A stretch of 64,000 nucleotides of DNA from Massilia sp. 9I (GCF_902506415.1 NZ_LR733275.1:2209795-2273794); one strand, 5' to 3'. Counted from the stretch's first letter, positions 26,790 through 37,448 are shown. A program made the numbers and translations. The notes: generated from the letters alone by a model not told the origin.

Positions 26790-27317
26790 TTACTTGTCGA
26801 GCAGCTTCAGGATCTTGTCGGTGATGTCGATGCGCGGGCTGAACCACGCGGCTTCGGCCAGCACGGCGTCGAGCTTGTCCTGCTCGGCGACCTGCTCAAT
26901 GATCTTGTAGGCACGCGTCGCGATCGCGGCGCGCTCTTCGTTCTTGCGCTGCATGAGGTCTTCCTGGAACTCGCGCTGCATGCGCTGCACGTCCTTTTCC
27001 ATGTTCAGCAGCTCGCGCGCACGGCGGGTGCGCTCGACGTCGTTCAGTCCGGCCGCTTCGCCGTCGAACTTCTCCGACGCCTGCTTGAGCTTCATGACGG
27101 CTTCCTCGACCATCTTCTGGCGCTTCGAGAACTCGGCCTGGATGCGCGCATCGGCCGTTTTCGCCATCTTCGACTCGGTCATCAGGCGCTCGGTGGCCAC
27201 GAAACCGATGCGCCCCGAACCCAGCTGGCCCTGGGCGTGGACCGGCGCCAACGGCGCCGCGCACAGCGCTGCCAGCAAAAGCGTACGGGGCAAGGTGGCT
27301 ATCAGCGTTTTCAACAT
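26790..27317 (-). CDS. skp: Periplasmic chaperone Skp/OmpH
   Basis: A 175-residue OmpH-family protein. It has a signal peptide (about 1-28, cut after VHAQ or PVHA), a short beta body with [18 protein letters not shown], and a long highly charged helical region (about 55-140) forming the tentacles that hold unfolded outer-membrane proteins for BamA. It lies between bamA (34 bases) and lpxD, the standard order. Confidence 0.93.
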   Translation of the reverse strand: MLKTLIATLPRTLLLAALCAAPLAPVHAQGQLGSGRIGFVATERLMTESKMAKTADARIQAEFSKRQKMVEEAVMKLKQASEKFDGEAAGLNDVERTRRARELLNMEKDVQRMQREFQEDLMQRKNEERAAIATRAYKIIEQVAEQDKLDAVLAEAAWFSPRIDITDKILKLLDK

Positions 27318-27351
27318 CGTTCTCCGGAAGTCGTTCCTGGCCTGTGGCCCG

Positions 27352-29688
27352 TCAGAAACCGGTACCCATCTGGAACTGGAAGCGCTCCAGGCGGTCGCCC
27401 GGCAAGTTGTTCAAAGGCTTAGCATAACTCAACTTCAGCGGGCCCACCGGAGAAATCCACGACAGGCCGATACCTGCCGAGTAGCGCATCTGGTCGAGGC
27501 GGATCTTGGACTGCTCCTGCCACACCTGGCCGCCGTCGATGAACGTGAACCAGCGCAGGCTGCGGTCGGTGCCGCTGCCCGGGAACGGGAACTGCAGTTC
27601 GGCGTTGGCGATGATGCGCTTGGAGCCGCCCACCGCGTCGTAATAGGTCGGGTCGACCACGCCCAGCGAGGAACTTTCGTAGCCGCGCACCGAACCGATG
27701 CCGCCGGCGTAGAAGTTCTTGAACACCGGGTAGGCGCTGCCGCCGATGCCCTTGCCGTAGTCGAACTCGCCGCGCAGGGCCAGGGTCATCCAGCGCGTGA
27801 CCGGGCGCCACCACTGGTGCTCGTACACCATGCGGTAGTACTTCGAATCGCCCAGCGCATCGATTTCCAGGTTGGCGCGCTGGTAGCGGCCGCGGGTCGG
27901 CGTCACCGCGCTGTCGCGGGTGTCGCGGCCCCATGCCGCGGTCAGCGGGATGGCGAAGGTAGAGGCCTTGCCGATACCGTTGGCCGGGCCGCCGTTCTGC
28001 GCCACGAAGGTCTGGTACAGGCTCGGCGAGGTGGCGTCGGTCTCGATCTGGGTGCGTTCCAGGCCGGCACCGAAGAACACGGTGTCGGATTCCGAGAAAG
28101 GCACGCCGAAGGTCATGGTGCCGCCGGTCTGGCGCACCGTGTACAGGCCGAGGTTGATCGCCGGCGGGCGCATGGTGCGCAGGTAGAGCTGGAACGAGCG
28201 CGAGATGCCGTCGTCCGTGAAGTACGGATTGGTCTGCGAGAACGCGATCGTGCGGTTGTACTTGCTGGTGTTCAGCTCCAGGCCGACGGTGTTGCCGCTG
28301 CCGGCGAAGTTGGCCTGCGAGATCGAGGCGGTGAAGGTGAACTTCTCCGACTGCGAGAAGGCGCCGCCGATCATGAAGTTACCGGTCGGTTTTTCCTCGA
28401 CCGTCATGTTGACGTCGACCTGGTCGGTGCTGCCCGGCGATTCCGGGGTCTCGATCTTGACGTCCTTGAAGTAGCCGAGGCGGTCGACGCGGTCGCGCGA
28501 GAGCTTGACGCGGTTCGCGTCGTACCACGAGCTTTCGAACTGGCGGAACTCGCGGCGGATGACTTCGTCGCGGGTGACCGTGTTGCCCGAGATGTTCATG
28601 TGGCGCACGTAGGCGCGCTTGCCCGGATCGATGAAGAAGGTGAAGGCCGCTTCGCGCTTCTCGCGGTTGATCTCCGGATTGGCGGTGACGTTGGCAAAGG
28701 CGTAGCCGAAGGTGCCGAGGCGGTCGGCGATCAGCTTGTTGGTCGCTTCCTGGGCTTCGCCCGAATAGGTCTTGCCCGGCTCCAGCAGGATCAGCTTCTT
28801 GAGCTCTTCCTCGCGGCCGAACATCTCGCCTTCCAGCTTGACGCCGGAGACGGTGTACTGCTCGCCTTCGGTGATGTTGATGGTCAGGTAGATGTCGCGC
28901 TTGTCCGGGGTGATCGAAACTTGCGTCGATTCGACGTTGGCCTCGAGGTAGCCGTTGTTCAGGTACAGCGACTTGATCGCTTCCAGGTCGCCGGTCAGCT
29001 TCTGCTTGGAGTACTGGTCGGCCTTCGAGTACCAGGTGAACCAGCCCGATTTCGACAGCTGCAGCACTTCCTGCAGGCGCTTGTCGCTGAAAGCCTTGTT
29101 ACCCACGAAGGTGATCTGGCGGATCTTCGCCACGTCGCCTTCATCGACGTTGAACATGATCGTCACGCGGTTACGTTCGATTGGGGTGACGGTGGTCGTG
29201 ATCTTCACGCCGTACAGGCCATGCGACAGGTACTGGCGCTTGAGTTCCTGCTCGGCGCGGTCGACCGCCGCCTTGTCGAAGATCTTGGTCTCGCCCACGC
29301 CGATTTCGCGCAGGGCCTTGACCAGCATGTCTTTTTCGAATTCCTTGGTGCCGGTGAAGTCCACCGAGGAGATCGCCGGGCGTTCCTCGACCAGCACGAC
29401 CAGCACGCCGTTTTCTTCTTCCAGGCGGATGTCCTTGAAGAAGCCGGTGGCGAACAGGGCCTTGATCGCGGTGGTCGCCTTGGCGTCGTCGAAGGTTTCG
29501 CCCACGCGCACCGGCAGGTAGCTGAACACGGTGCCCGCTTCCGTCCGCTGGATGCCTTCGACCCGGATGTCCTTGACCACGAACGGGTTGACGGCGAATG
29601 CATTACTGGCGCACAGGGCCAGCACGGCAGCGCCAATCATGCTGCGACGGATGAACGGCAGGGCAAAACGATCAGGTTGTGAATTCAT
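27352..29688 (-). CDS. bamA: Outer membrane assembly factor BamA
   Basis: A 778-residue Omp85 protein, the core of the barrel assembly machine. A signal peptide (ending SNAFA) is followed by five POTRA domains (starting FVVKDIRVEGIQRTEAGTVF) and a C-terminal 16-strand barrel with the lid-lock motif GGIGSVRGYE (near residue 655) and a terminal Phe (FQMGTGF). Other in-frame starts lie at 29706 and 29751. None has a good ribosome site, and I prefer the ATG at 29688 because it gives a standard-length signal peptide. Confidence 0.95.
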   Translation of the reverse strand: MNSQPDRFALPFIRRSMIGAAVLALCASNAFAVNPFVVKDIRVEGIQRTEAGTVFSYLPVRVGETFDDAKATTAIKALFATGFFKDIRLEEENGVLVVLVEERPAISSVDFTGTKEFEKDMLVKALREIGVGETKIFDKAAVDRAEQELKRQYLSHGLYGVKITTTVTPIERNRVTIMFNVDEGDVAKIRQITFVGNKAFSDKRLQEVLQLSKSGWFTWYSKADQYSKQKLTGDLEAIKSLYLNNGYLEANVESTQVSITPDKRDIYLTINITEGEQYTVSGVKLEGEMFGREEELKKLILLEPGKTYSGEAQEATNKLIADRLGTFGYAFANVTANPEINREKREAAFTFFIDPGKRAYVRHMNISGNTVTRDEVIRREFRQFESSWYDANRVKLSRDRVDRLGYFKDVKIETPESPGSTDQVDVNMTVEEKPTGNFMIGGAFSQSEKFTFTASISQANFAGSGNTVGLELNTSKYNRTIAFSQTNPYFTDDGISRSFQLYLRTMRPPAINLGLYTVRQTGGTMTFGVPFSESDTVFFGAGLERTQIETDATSPSLYQTFVAQNGGPANGIGKASTFAIPLTAAWGRDTRDSAVTPTRGRYQRANLEIDALGDSKYYRMVYEHQWWRPVTRWMTLALRGEFDYGKGIGGSAYPVFKNFYAGGIGSVRGYESSSLGVVDPTYYDAVGGSKRIIANAELQFPFPGSGTDRSLRWFTFIDGGQVWQEQSKIRLDQMRYSAGIGLSWISPVGPLKLSYAKPLNNLPGDRLERFQFQMGTGF

Positions 29689-29762
29689 TGGCTGGATCAA
29701 AGTCATTGGACAACGTACATATTGTTTTTGCAGGTGCGTCGGGCTGCTCAATTACAGGCCTT

Positions 29763-31103
29763 TTAGAGCAACCGCACCAGGTCATTGAAGACGGCGAGCG
29801 CCATCAGCATGAACAGCAGGCCGACTCCGAAGCGCTGTGCGAACTCTCCGACTCGCGCAGGCAGCGGGCGCCCGGTCAAAACTTCCAGCGAATAATACAG
29901 TAAATGGCCCCCATCCAGAACCGGAATTGGTAACAAATTCATTACGCCTAAGCTAATACTAATAAATGCAATGAACTGCAGATAAGTGGCCAGGCCAATG
30001 CGCGCGGTCTGTCCGGCATAATCGGCGATCGTGATCGGGCCGGTGACATTCTTCCACGAGGCCTCGCCGGTAACCATCTTGCCGATCATCTTGATCGTCA
30101 TGACGCTGGTCTCCCAGGTGCGCTCGGCGCCCTTGGCGATCGCCTCGAACGGGCCGGAGCTCACGGTGACCATCTCGACCGGCTGCGACAGCAGCACCTT
30201 GGCCATGCCGCGCCCGCTGGCCGCATCCTTTTCCGGGGTGACCGCCACGGTCAGTACACGGCCTCCGCGTTCGACGTCCAGCTGCACCGATCGGCCGCTT
30301 GCGGCGCGCATGGTCTCGGTGAAGACCATGCCGTCCTCGACCGGCTTGCCGTCGGCCCGCAGGATCAGGTCGCCCGGCTGCAGGCCGGCGCGCTCCCCTG
30401 CCCCGCCCGGCAGCACCTTCTCGATGCGGGCGCGGGCGCGCCACAGGTCCAGGCCCAGCTCCTTGGCGACGTCGCCTTCGACGTCCAGCTGCGCGATGCG
30501 CTGCGCAGGGATGGTGGCCGCATAGCCGCCGCCGCCCGGCGAACGCAGATCCATGCGCAGCTCGCGCTTGTCGACGGTGGCGTGCACGATCTGCCAGCGC
30601 AGCTCGGACCAGGACTGCACCGGGTTGCCGTTCACCGCGACCACGGTATCGCCACCGCGTACGCCCGCCACCTGGGCGCTCGAACCTTGCGGCGCCGCGC
30701 GCAGGCGCGCCGAGGGTTCCTCGACCCCGTGCATGAACAGAGCCGCCATCAGGCCGATGGCGACGATGAAGTTGGCGATCGGGCCGGCCGCCACGATGGC
30801 GATGCGGCGCCACACACTCTGGCGCGTGAACTCGCGGTCCAGCTCCGAATCGTCCTTGGGCGCCGTTTCCGGATCGCGGCTGTCCAGCATCTTGACGTAG
30901 CCGCCCAGCGGCAGGGCCGAGATCGCCCATTCGGTCTGGTCCTTGCCGAAACGGCGCGACCACACCACGCGGCCCATGCCGATCGAGAAGCGCAACACCT
31001 TCACGCCGCAGGCGCGCGCCACCAGGTAATGCCCCAGTTCGTGCAGCACGATCAGGGGGCCGAGGGCCAGCGCGAAGGCCAGCACGGTATAAATCAGGCT
31101 CAT
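29763..31103 (-). CDS. rseP: Site-2 zinc metalloprotease RseP
   Basis: A 446-residue intramembrane protease that cleaves anti-sigma-E and remnant signal peptides. The zinc motif HELGH is at residues 21-25 in the first membrane helix. Two PDZ domains occupy about 110-300 (GSSAQVAGVRGGDTVVAVNG; GAGERAGLQPGDLILRADG), and the LDG motif NLLPIPVLDGGHLL is near 390-404. It stands 74 bases ahead of bamA and 4 bases after dxr, the usual Gram-negative order. Confidence 0.96.
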   Translation of the reverse strand: MSLIYTVLAFALALGPLIVLHELGHYLVARACGVKVLRFSIGMGRVVWSRRFGKDQTEWAISALPLGGYVKMLDSRDPETAPKDDSELDREFTRQSVWRRIAIVAAGPIANFIVAIGLMAALFMHGVEEPSARLRAAPQGSSAQVAGVRGGDTVVAVNGNPVQSWSELRWQIVHATVDKRELRMDLRSPGGGGYAATIPAQRIAQLDVEGDVAKELGLDLWRARARIEKVLPGGAGERAGLQPGDLILRADGKPVEDGMVFTETMRAASGRSVQLDVERGGRVLTVAVTPEKDAASGRGMAKVLLSQPVEMVTVSSGPFEAIAKGAERTWETSVMTIKMIGKMVTGEASWKNVTGPITIADYAGQTARIGLATYLQFIAFISISLGVMNLLPIPVLDGGHLLYYSLEVLTGRPLPARVGEFAQRFGVGLLFMLMALAVFNDLVRLL

Positions 31104-31107
31104 GGCT

Positions 31108-32283
31108 TTAGCCTCGCAGGCGGGCGATCACGCCGTGGGCGGCTTCGCGGGCGCGCGCATCCTGCGCCAGCACCGCCTCGATCGAGCTCGCCGGGCCGTG
31201 CGGCACGGCGTCTATCACTTCTGCGATCACGCGGTCGATGTCACGGAAGCCGATCTCGCATTCGAGGAAGGCCTGCACTGCGACTTCATTCGCGGCGTTC
31301 AACAGGCTTGGCGCGGTGCCACCCACGCGCAGGGCGTCGAAGGCCAGCGCCAGGCAGGGGAAGCGTTCGAAGTCCGGCTTGTAGAACTGCAGCGCCGCCA
31401 TGTCGGTCAGGTCGAGCTGAGACACGCCCGAGGCGATCCGCTCCGGGAAGGCCAGCGCGTGCGCGATCGGGGTGCGCATGTCGGGGTTGCCCAGCTGGGC
31501 CAGCACCGAGCCGTCGGTGTAGGACACCATCGAGTGGATCACGCTCTGCGGATGGATCACGACTTCGATCAGCTCGGCCGGGGCGCCGAACAGCCAGTGC
31601 GCCTCGATCACTTCCAGGCCCTTGTTCATCATGGTGGCCGAGTCGACCGAGATCTTGCGGCCCATGACCCAGTTCGGGTGCTTGCAGGCTTCGTCCGGCG
31701 TCACCGCCTCGAGGGTGTCGACGGCGCGCTTCAGGAACGGACCGCCGGATGCGGTCAGGAGGATCCTGGCGACGCCGGCAGCCTGCGGATCGCGCGCATA
31801 GGTGGCGGGCAGCGACTGGAAGATCGCATTGTGCTCGCTGTCGATCGGCAGCAGGGTCGCCCCGTTCTCGCGCACCGCGTCCATGAACAGCTGGCCGGAC
31901 ATGACCAGGGCTTCCTTGTTGGCCAGCAGGACCTTCTTGCCGGCGCGCGCTGAAGCCAGGGTGGGCGCCAGGCCGGCGGCGCCGACGATGGCGGCCATCA
32001 CGGTGTCGGTCTCACTGCTGGAGGCGATCTCGCACAGAGCCTGCTCGCCATGGTCGACCTGGATGTCCAGGCCTTCGAGCAATGCGGCCAGGCGCTCGGC
32101 GGCGTCAGGCGTGCCGACCACCGCGCGCGCCGGCTTGAAGCGGTGGCAGGCGTCGGCCAGTTCCTCGACGCGGCCGTGCGCACTCAGGGCATGGACGCGG
32201 TAGCGGTCCGGGTGGCGCGCGAGGACGTCGAGGGTCGAGGCGCCGATCGAGCCGGTGGCGCCCAGGATGGTAATGCGCTGCAT
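31108..32283 (-). CDS. dxr: 1-deoxy-D-xylulose 5-phosphate reductoisomerase
   Basis: A 391-residue NADPH-dependent enzyme, the second step of the MEP isoprenoid pathway. The cofactor motif is [18 protein letters not shown] (4-21), [12 protein letters not shown] (about 120-131) and [15 protein letters not shown] (about 145-159) are the metal and substrate sites, and TASGGPF follows. It lies between cdsA and rseP and feeds UppS, coded two genes upstream. Confidence 0.97.
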   Translation of the reverse strand: MQRITILGATGSIGASTLDVLARHPDRYRVHALSAHGRVEELADACHRFKPARAVVGTPDAAERLAALLEGLDIQVDHGEQALCEIASSSETDTVMAAIVGAAGLAPTLASARAGKKVLLANKEALVMSGQLFMDAVRENGATLLPIDSEHNAIFQSLPATYARDPQAAGVARILLTASGGPFLKRAVDTLEAVTPDEACKHPNWVMGRKISVDSATMMNKGLEVIEAHWLFGAPAELIEVVIHPQSVIHSMVSYTDGSVLAQLGNPDMRTPIAHALAFPERIASGVSQLDLTDMAALQFYKPDFERFPCLALAFDALRVGGTAPSLLNAANEVAVQAFLECEIGFRDIDRVIAEVIDAVPHGPASSIEAVLAQDARAREAAHGVIARLRG

Positions 32284-32319
32284 TGTGGTATTCCTTGTGG
32301 GGAGACGGGGTCAGCCGGA

Positions 32320-33150
32320 TCAGAGCCAGGCGCCGATCAGGGCCGCCAGCGGCAGGACCGGGACGAGTGCGTCCACGCGGTCCAGTACGCCGCCGTGGCC
32401 GGGCAGCAGGTTGCTGCTGTCCTTCATGCCGGCGCGGCGCTTGAGCTGGGATTCGAACAGGTCGCCGACCACGCTGGCCGCGACGATCAGGATCAGCACC
32501 GCGTACAGCACGCCCCAGCCGAGAACGGCCTGGACGCGCGCGGCGAAGGTGCCGAGCATGGCCTCGCCGCCGAACAGGATGCTCAGCGTGGCCAGCACCA
32601 GCACGGCGACGCCGCCGCCGATCGCGCCTTCCCAGGATTTCCCGGGCGAGATCGAGGGCGCCAGCTTGCGCTTGCCGAAGGCCTTGCCCGAGAAGTAGGC
32701 GAAGATGTCGGCGGCCCAGACGATGGCCATCACCGACAGCAGGTAGAGCGGAGACAGGCGGTACATCTCGACGATCGCCGCGAAGCAGCCGACCACGGCG
32801 ATGGCGTAGATCAGGCTGAGGAAGGTGTTGGCGCTGCTGTTGAGCGGCGGCAGGCCGAGCTTGAGCGAGGGTACGAAGCGCAAGGCCCAGACCAGCACGC
32901 TGATCGCGAACCAGAACACCGGGTTCGGGCTCGGCGCAATGAAGAAGGCGTAGACGAAGGCCGCGGTCCAGAAGGCGGCGATCAGCGGCGCCTTGCTGGT
33001 GCCCGGATTGAACAGGCGGAAGCACTCCCAGATCGCCGCGCCGAAGAAGGCGGATGCCACCACCGCGAAGGCCGTGTAGTTGTTGTAGTACAGGACCGGC
33101 AGCAGGACTGCCAGGAGTGCGAGCGCGGTGAGGATCCGGGTTTTCAGCAT
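32320..33150 (-). CDS. cdsA: Phosphatidate cytidylyltransferase
   Basis: A 276-residue inner-membrane enzyme with about eight membrane helices that makes CDP-diacylglycerol for phospholipid synthesis. The family signature is at the C-terminus: SQLKRRAGMKDSSNLLPGHGG and GVLDRVDALVP, with the conserved Ser, Lys-Arg, Lys-Asp, Pro-Gly-His-Gly and Asp-Arg-x-Asp. The gene follows uppS by 12 bases. Confidence 0.95.
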   Translation of the reverse strand: MLKTRILTALALLAVLLPVLYYNNYTAFAVVASAFFGAAIWECFRLFNPGTSKAPLIAAFWTAAFVYAFFIAPSPNPVFWFAISVLVWALRFVPSLKLGLPPLNSSANTFLSLIYAIAVVGCFAAIVEMYRLSPLYLLSVMAIVWAADIFAYFSGKAFGKRKLAPSISPGKSWEGAIGGGVAVLVLATLSILFGGEAMLGTFAARVQAVLGWGVLYAVLILIVAASVVGDLFESQLKRRAGMKDSSNLLPGHGGVLDRVDALVPVLPLAALIGAWL

Positions 33151-33162
33151 GGGTTCTTCGCT

Positions 33163-33918
33163 TTATGCCTTGTTCGTCGAGGCTACCTGGTCGCCGGTCT
33201 GGCCGAAGCGGCGCTCGCGCTGCTGGAAGGAGCCGATCGCTTCGTCCAGCGAGGCTTTCGAGAAGTCCGGCCAGTAGGTTTGCGTGAAATACAGCTCCGA
33301 ATAGGCCAGCTGCCACAGCAGGAAGTTCGAGATGCGCTCCTCGCCGCCGGTGCGGATGAACAGGTCGGGTTCGGGCGCATAGGCCATGGCCAGGTGCGGC
33401 GCCAGCATTTCTTCGGTGTATTCAAGGACGCCAGGATTGGCGGCCACCATCTTGCTAGTTGCCTGCATGATATCCCAGCGGCCGCCATAGTTGGCGCACA
33501 CGCTGACCGTCAGGCGGGTGTTGTTGGCGGTGCGGCGTTCGGCCGCACTGATCATTTCCTGCAGCTTGGCGTCGAAGCGGCTCAGGTCGCCCACGACTTT
33601 CAGGCGGATATTATTGGCGTGCATCTTCGCCACTTCGCGCTCGAGCGCGGTGACGAACAGGCGCATCAGCAGCGAGACTTCCTCGGCCGGACGGCGCCAG
33701 TTTTCCGACGAAAATGCGAACAGCGTCAGGTATTCGACGCCGCGCTCGACGCAGGCCTCGACGACGCCGCGCACCGCCTCCACGCCCTTGACGTGGCCGG
33801 CCACGCGCGGCAGCAGGCGTTTGGTCGCCCAGCGGCCATTGCCATCCATGATGATGGCGATGTGGCGCGGTACGGCAAGCGCTTCGGGAATGGCTGTGGT
33901 CGAACTTTTGAACATCAT
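33163..33918 (-). CDS. uppS: Undecaprenyl diphosphate synthase
   Basis: A 251-residue cis-prenyltransferase that makes the C55 carrier lipid for peptidoglycan and O-antigen. The catalytic Asp25 is in [11 protein letters not shown] (21-31), with [12 protein letters not shown] and the C-terminal [25 protein letters not shown] (quoted as [16 protein letters not shown]) binding the diphosphate. A second in-frame Met at residue 2 is an equally good start. The 129 bases upstream, to frr, carry two GC hairpins. Confidence 0.96.
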   Translation of the reverse strand: MMFKSSTTAIPEALAVPRHIAIIMDGNGRWATKRLLPRVAGHVKGVEAVRGVVEACVERGVEYLTLFAFSSENWRRPAEEVSLLMRLFVTALEREVAKMHANNIRLKVVGDLSRFDAKLQEMISAAERRTANNTRLTVSVCANYGGRWDIMQATSKMVAANPGVLEYTEEMLAPHLAMAYAPEPDLFIRTGGEERISNFLLWQLAYSELYFTQTYWPDFSKASLDEAIGSFQQRERRFGQTGDQVASTNKA

Positions 33919-33959
33919 TGCTTCCAGCAGGGCCGGCGCGCATGGGTCGATGCGGCGTC

Positions 33960-34038
33960 GGCCGGTCTTAAAGGGATTCGGACCGGCCGCGACACGAATG
34001 CCGGGGCCGGTCCGCCTGGGCGGGGCGCATACGCCCCG
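33960..34038. other. Two GC-rich hairpins between frr and uppS
   Basis: GGCCGGTC (33960-33967) pairs with GACCGGCC (33981-33988), and CGGGGCG (34021-34027) pairs with CGCCCCG (34032-34038) around CATA. Neither has a T-tract, so they look more like mRNA-processing or stabilising structures than terminators. Confidence 0.5.
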
Positions 34039-34047
34039 AACCCGGTC

Positions 34048-34608
34048 TTACACGGTCATGATGTCTTTTTCTTTATCAGCCAGCAGCTTGTCGATCTCGG
34101 CGACGAACTTGTCGGTCAGCTTCTGGATCTCGTCGTTCGAACGGCGCTCTTCGTCTTCCGAAGCGGTCTTGTCCTTGACCATTTTCTTGGCTGCTTCATT
34201 GGCGTCGCGGCGGATGTTGCGCACGGCGATCTTGGCATCTTCGCCTTCCGACTTGGTCAGCTTGACCATTTCCTTGCGGCGCTCTTCGGTCAGCGGCGGG
34301 GTCGGCACGCGGATCATATCGCCTTGCGAGGACGGGTTCAGGCCCAGGTCGGAGTCGCGGATCGCCTTTTCGATGGTAGCGCCCATTTTCTTCTCGAACG
34401 GGGCCACGCCGATGGTACGGGCGTCGATCAGGGTCAGGTTGGCGACCTGCGACAGCGGGACCGGCGAACCGTAGTACTCGACCATCACGGAGTCGAGGAT
34501 GCCGGCGTGGGCGCGGCCGGTGCGGACCTTGGCCAGGTTGGCGCGCAGGGTCTCGATGGACTTGGTCATGCGGTCCTGGGCATTTTTCTTGACGTCAGCT
34601 AGGGACAT
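34048..34608 (-). CDS. frr: Ribosome recycling factor
   Basis: A 186-residue RRF that splits post-termination ribosomes together with EF-G. It has the expected length and the family motifs [20 protein letters not shown] (about 14-33), [15 protein letters not shown] and [23 protein letters not shown] (quoted as [14 protein letters not shown]), with the long C-terminal helix ending [16 protein letters not shown]. It lies 25 bases after pyrH in the rpsB-tsf-pyrH-frr order. Confidence 0.98.
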   Translation of the reverse strand: MSLADVKKNAQDRMTKSIETLRANLAKVRTGRAHAGILDSVMVEYYGSPVPLSQVANLTLIDARTIGVAPFEKKMGATIEKAIRDSDLGLNPSSQGDMIRVPTPPLTEERRKEMVKLTKSEGEDAKIAVRNIRRDANEAAKKMVKDKTASEDEERRSNDEIQKLTDKFVAEIDKLLADKEKDIMTV

Positions 34609-34633
34609 GCTGCTCTCCTATTTTTCTTGAATG

Positions 34634-35350
34634 TTAAACGTGTACCAGTGTACCCTCGTCTTCACCCATGATCACGGCTTTCATGGCGCCGGGCTTGACG
34701 ATGGAGAAGACCTTGATCGGCAGCTTCTGGTCGCGGCACAGTGCAAACGCGGTGGCGTCCATCACCTGCAGGTTCTTGGCGATCGCTTCGTCGAAGGTGA
34801 TCGAATTGTAGCGGGTCGCGTGCGGGTCTTTCTTGGGGTCGGCAGTGTAGACGCCGTCGACCTTGGTGGCCTTGAGAACGATCTCGGCCGAGATCTCGGC
34901 GCCGCGCAGGGCGGCGGCGGTGTCGGTGGTAAAGAAGGGGTTGCCGGTACCGGCGGCGAACACGACGACCTTGCCCTCTTCCAGATACTGCAGGGCCTTC
35001 GGGCGGACATAGGGTTCCACCACCTGCTCGATGCTGATCGCCGACATCACGCGCGCGGTGATGCCGACCTGGCGCATGGAGTCGGCCAGGGCCAGTGCGT
35101 TCATGACGGTGGCGAGCATGCCCATGTAGTCCGCGGTGGCGCGGTCCATGCCCTGGGCGCCCGGGGCCACGCCGCGGAAGATGTTGCCGCCGCCGATCAC
35201 GACCGCCACCTGCACGCCCAGCTTCGCCACTTCCGCCACGTCGGCCACCATGCGGTCGATGGTCGCGCGGTTGATGCCGAACTGGTCGTCACCCATCAGC
35301 GCTTCGCCAGACAGTTTGAGGAGGACTCGTTGGTAGGCTGGTTTTGTCAT
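34634..35350 (-). CDS. pyrH: UMP kinase
   Basis: A 238-residue hexameric UMP kinase of the amino acid kinase fold. [10 protein letters not shown] (13-22) and [11 protein letters not shown] (about 52-62) are the phosphate loops; [20 protein letters not shown] carries the UMP-binding Asp, and [12 protein letters not shown] the ATP and UMP contacts. It sits between tsf and frr, linking pyrimidine supply to translation genes. It is separated from tsf by a terminator hairpin, so it may have its own promoter. Confidence 0.98.
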   Translation of the reverse strand: MTKPAYQRVLLKLSGEALMGDDQFGINRATIDRMVADVAEVAKLGVQVAVVIGGGNIFRGVAPGAQGMDRATADYMGMLATVMNALALADSMRQVGITARVMSAISIEQVVEPYVRPKALQYLEEGKVVVFAAGTGNPFFTTDTAAALRGAEISAEIVLKATKVDGVYTADPKKDPHATRYNSITFDEAIAKNLQVMDATAFALCRDQKLPIKVFSIVKPGAMKAVIMGEDEGTLVHV

Positions 35351-35474
35351 GATGAAGCGGCTCCTATGTTGTGTTTCGAATTCGGGTCTGACCGCCGCCG
35401 GGCGACAGTCTCATCTGCAACGACAGATGGTGCGGGCGGCGGCGCACGCCACCAGGGACGCACGCTGCACCACC

Positions 35475-35497
35475 CTACAAAAACGGGCCTTACGGCC
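35475..35497 (-). terminator. Rho-independent terminator after tsf
   Basis: On the minus strand CGGGCC, loop GTAA and GGCCCG (35482-35497) are followed by TTTTTGT. It lies just after the tsf stop and before pyrH. Confidence 0.75.
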
Positions 35498-35508
35498 CGC
35501 TTTGTTGA

Positions 35509-36414
35509 TTACTGCTTGTTGGCAGCCATCTGGGCTGCGACTTCTGCTGCGAAGTCGTCCACCTTCTTCTCGATGCCTTCGCCGACGACGAACATGGTGA
35601 ATGCCTTCACGCTGGCGTTCGAGGCCTTCAGGTACTGCTCGATCGACTGCTTGTCGTTCTTCACGAATGCCTGGTTCAGCAGCGAGACTTCTTTCAGGTA
35701 CTTCTGCACCGAACCGTCGATACGCTTGGCGACGATCTCGGCCGACTGCGGCTGCTTGCCTTCGGCAGTCGCCTTGTCAGCGTCTTCCTGGGCCTTCAGC
35801 TGGGCAACCGAACGCTCTTTCTCGATCAGTTCAGCAGGCACTTGCTCTGCCGACAGCGAGACCGGCTTCATTGCAGCGATGTGCATGGCCACGTCCTTGC
35901 CGACTTGATCGTCGCCGTCGAACTCGACCATCACGCCGATACGGGCGCCGTGCAGGTAGGAAGCCAGCTTGGCGGTGGTTTCGAAACGCTGGAAGCGGCG
36001 AACGGACATATTCTCGCCGATTTTACCGATCAGTGCCGTACGCACGTCGTCGAAGGTCTTGCCTTCGTGCGGCAGGGCTGCCAGGGCGGCGACGTCGGCC
36101 GGGTTGTTCTCGGCGATCAGCTTGGCTGCCAGGTTGGCCATGGCCAGGAAGTCGTCGTTCTTGGCGACGAAGTCGGTTTCGCTGTTGATTTCCACCAGCG
36201 CGCCGATCTTGCCCGAGATGTAAGCCGCGACCACGCCTTCAGCGGTGACACGCGATGCTGCCTTCGATGCCTTGCCGCCCAGCTTGACGCGCAGGATCTC
36301 TTCGGCACGACCCATGTCGCCTTCGGCTTCGGTCAGTGCCTTCTTGCATTCCATCATCGGCGCGTCGGTCTTCGCGCGCAGTTCACCAACCATCGCTGCG
36401 GTAATAGCTGCCAT
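35509..36414 (-). CDS. tsf: Translation elongation factor Ts
   Basis: A 301-residue EF-Ts, the nucleotide-exchange factor for EF-Tu. The N-terminal UBA-like part holds [20 protein letters not shown] (about 8-27), and the core has the EF-Tu-contact motif [11 protein letters not shown] (about 80-90). I used the ATG at 36414, with GGAG 8 bases upstream, in place of an in-frame Met at 36429. Terminators lie on both sides, from rpsB and towards pyrH. Confidence 0.97.
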   Translation of the reverse strand: MAAITAAMVGELRAKTDAPMMECKKALTEAEGDMGRAEEILRVKLGGKASKAASRVTAEGVVAAYISGKIGALVEINSETDFVAKNDDFLAMANLAAKLIAENNPADVAALAALPHEGKTFDDVRTALIGKIGENMSVRRFQRFETTAKLASYLHGARIGVMVEFDGDDQVGKDVAMHIAAMKPVSLSAEQVPAELIEKERSVAQLKAQEDADKATAEGKQPQSAEIVAKRIDGSVQKYLKEVSLLNQAFVKNDKQSIEQYLKASNASVKAFTMFVVGEGIEKKVDDFAAEVAAQMAANKQ

Positions 36415-36498
36415 GTTGAATTCTCCCAATTGTTTGATGTAGATAGTTCAGTCGCCCAACGGACACCGAACGATAATTTATTGCTAAGCGTCGTGCTT

Positions 36499-36535
36499 AA
36501 AAAAAGGGGGGCTCGTGCCACGGCTCGGCGCCCCC
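36499..36535 (-). terminator. Rho-independent terminator between rpsB and tsf
   Basis: On the minus strand GGGGGC and GCCCCCC arms, with an inner GCC/GGC pairing, are followed by TTTTTTT (complement of 36499-36505). It falls in the 155-base rpsB-tsf gap, where partial termination would set the S2 to EF-Ts ratio. Confidence 0.75.
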
Positions 36536-36569
36536 TTCTGATGCTCAGGCAGGTCTGACCTGCCCTACA

Positions 36570-37319
36570 TTATGCCTGCTCGGAAACTTCGACGAAGTCG
36601 TCGCCAGCGGCCTTGACCATCTCAACGACTTCGTTGGTGGCGTTGGCGCGGCCTTCCAGGATCGCATCGGCGACGCCGCGTGCGTACAGGGTGATCGCCT
36701 TCGACGAGTCGTCGTTACCCGGGATCACGTGGGTGACGCCTTCTGGCGAGTGGTTGGTATCGACCACGCCGATGACCGGGATGCCCAGCTTGCCGGCTTC
36801 GGTGATGGCGCCCTTGTGGTAGCCGACGTCGACGACGAAGATCGCGTCAGGCACGCCGCCCAGGTCCTTGATGCCACCGATCGACTTCTGCAGCTTGACC
36901 AGCTCGCGCTGGAACATCAGGGCTTCTTTCTTCGACAGCTTCTCGACTTCACCCGACTCGATCTGTGCTTCCATGTCTTTCAGGCGCTTGATCGAGGTCT
37001 TGATGGTCTTGAAGTTGGTCAGCATGCCGCCCAGCCAGCGCTGGTCGACGTACGGCACGCCAGCGCGCGCTGCTTCAGCGGCGATGATGTCGCGGGCCTG
37101 ACGCTTGGTGCCGACCATCAGGATGGTGCCGCGGTTGGCCGAGATCTGCTTGATGGTCTTCATCGCATCCTGGTACATCGCCATGGTTTTTTCCAGGTTG
37201 ATGATGTGGATCTTGTTGCGATGACCGAAGATGAACGGCGCCATTTTCGGGTTCCAGAAACGGGTCTGGTGACCGAAGTGGATACCGGCTTCCAGCATTT
37301 CACGCATAGTAACGGACAT
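36570..37319 (-). CDS. rpsB: 30S ribosomal protein S2
   Basis: A 249-residue S2. It opens [20 protein letters not shown], with [23 protein letters not shown] (quoted as [11 protein letters not shown]) and the late [25 protein letters not shown] region (quoted as [20 protein letters not shown]). I chose the ATG at 37319, with GGAG 6 bases upstream; a longer in-frame start at 37442 would remove the promoter and leader. A strong promoter and a leader hairpin precede it. Confidence 0.98.
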   Translation of the reverse strand: MSVTMREMLEAGIHFGHQTRFWNPKMAPFIFGHRNKIHIINLEKTMAMYQDAMKTIKQISANRGTILMVGTKRQARDIIAAEAARAGVPYVDQRWLGGMLTNFKTIKTSIKRLKDMEAQIESGEVEKLSKKEALMFQRELVKLQKSIGGIKDLGGVPDAIFVVDVGYHKGAITEAGKLGIPVIGVVDTNHSPEGVTHVIPGNDDSSKAITLYARGVADAILEGRANATNEVVEMVKAAGDDFVEVSEQA

Positions 37320-37342
37320 GTAATTCTCCAGGGTTGGGTCTT

Positions 37343-37387
37343 GAACGTGGCCAGTCACCTGTTCGGCACCCTTTTGCGGCCACGTTC
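37343..37387 (-). promoter_or_regulatory. Stem-loop in the rpsB leader
   Basis: GAACGTGGCC (complement of 37378-37387) and GGCCACGTTC (complement of 37343-37352) form a perfect 10-bp stem with a 25-base loop in the untranslated leader, about 24 bases before the rpsB ATG. It could be an S2 autoregulatory structure. Confidence 0.5.
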
Positions 37388-37448
37388 GCGATTTCATTAA
37401 AAAGACGTTTTTTACAACGTTGCTCGATGCGAATACGAGCAACCCGAG

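Noticed and set aside
26944..29682. Very long plus-strand open frame (912 codons) opposite bamA
   Set aside because: It is the antisense shadow of bamA. The translation is rich in His, Arg, Gly and Asp as expected for the reverse of GC-rich codons, and the minus strand clearly encodes BamA.
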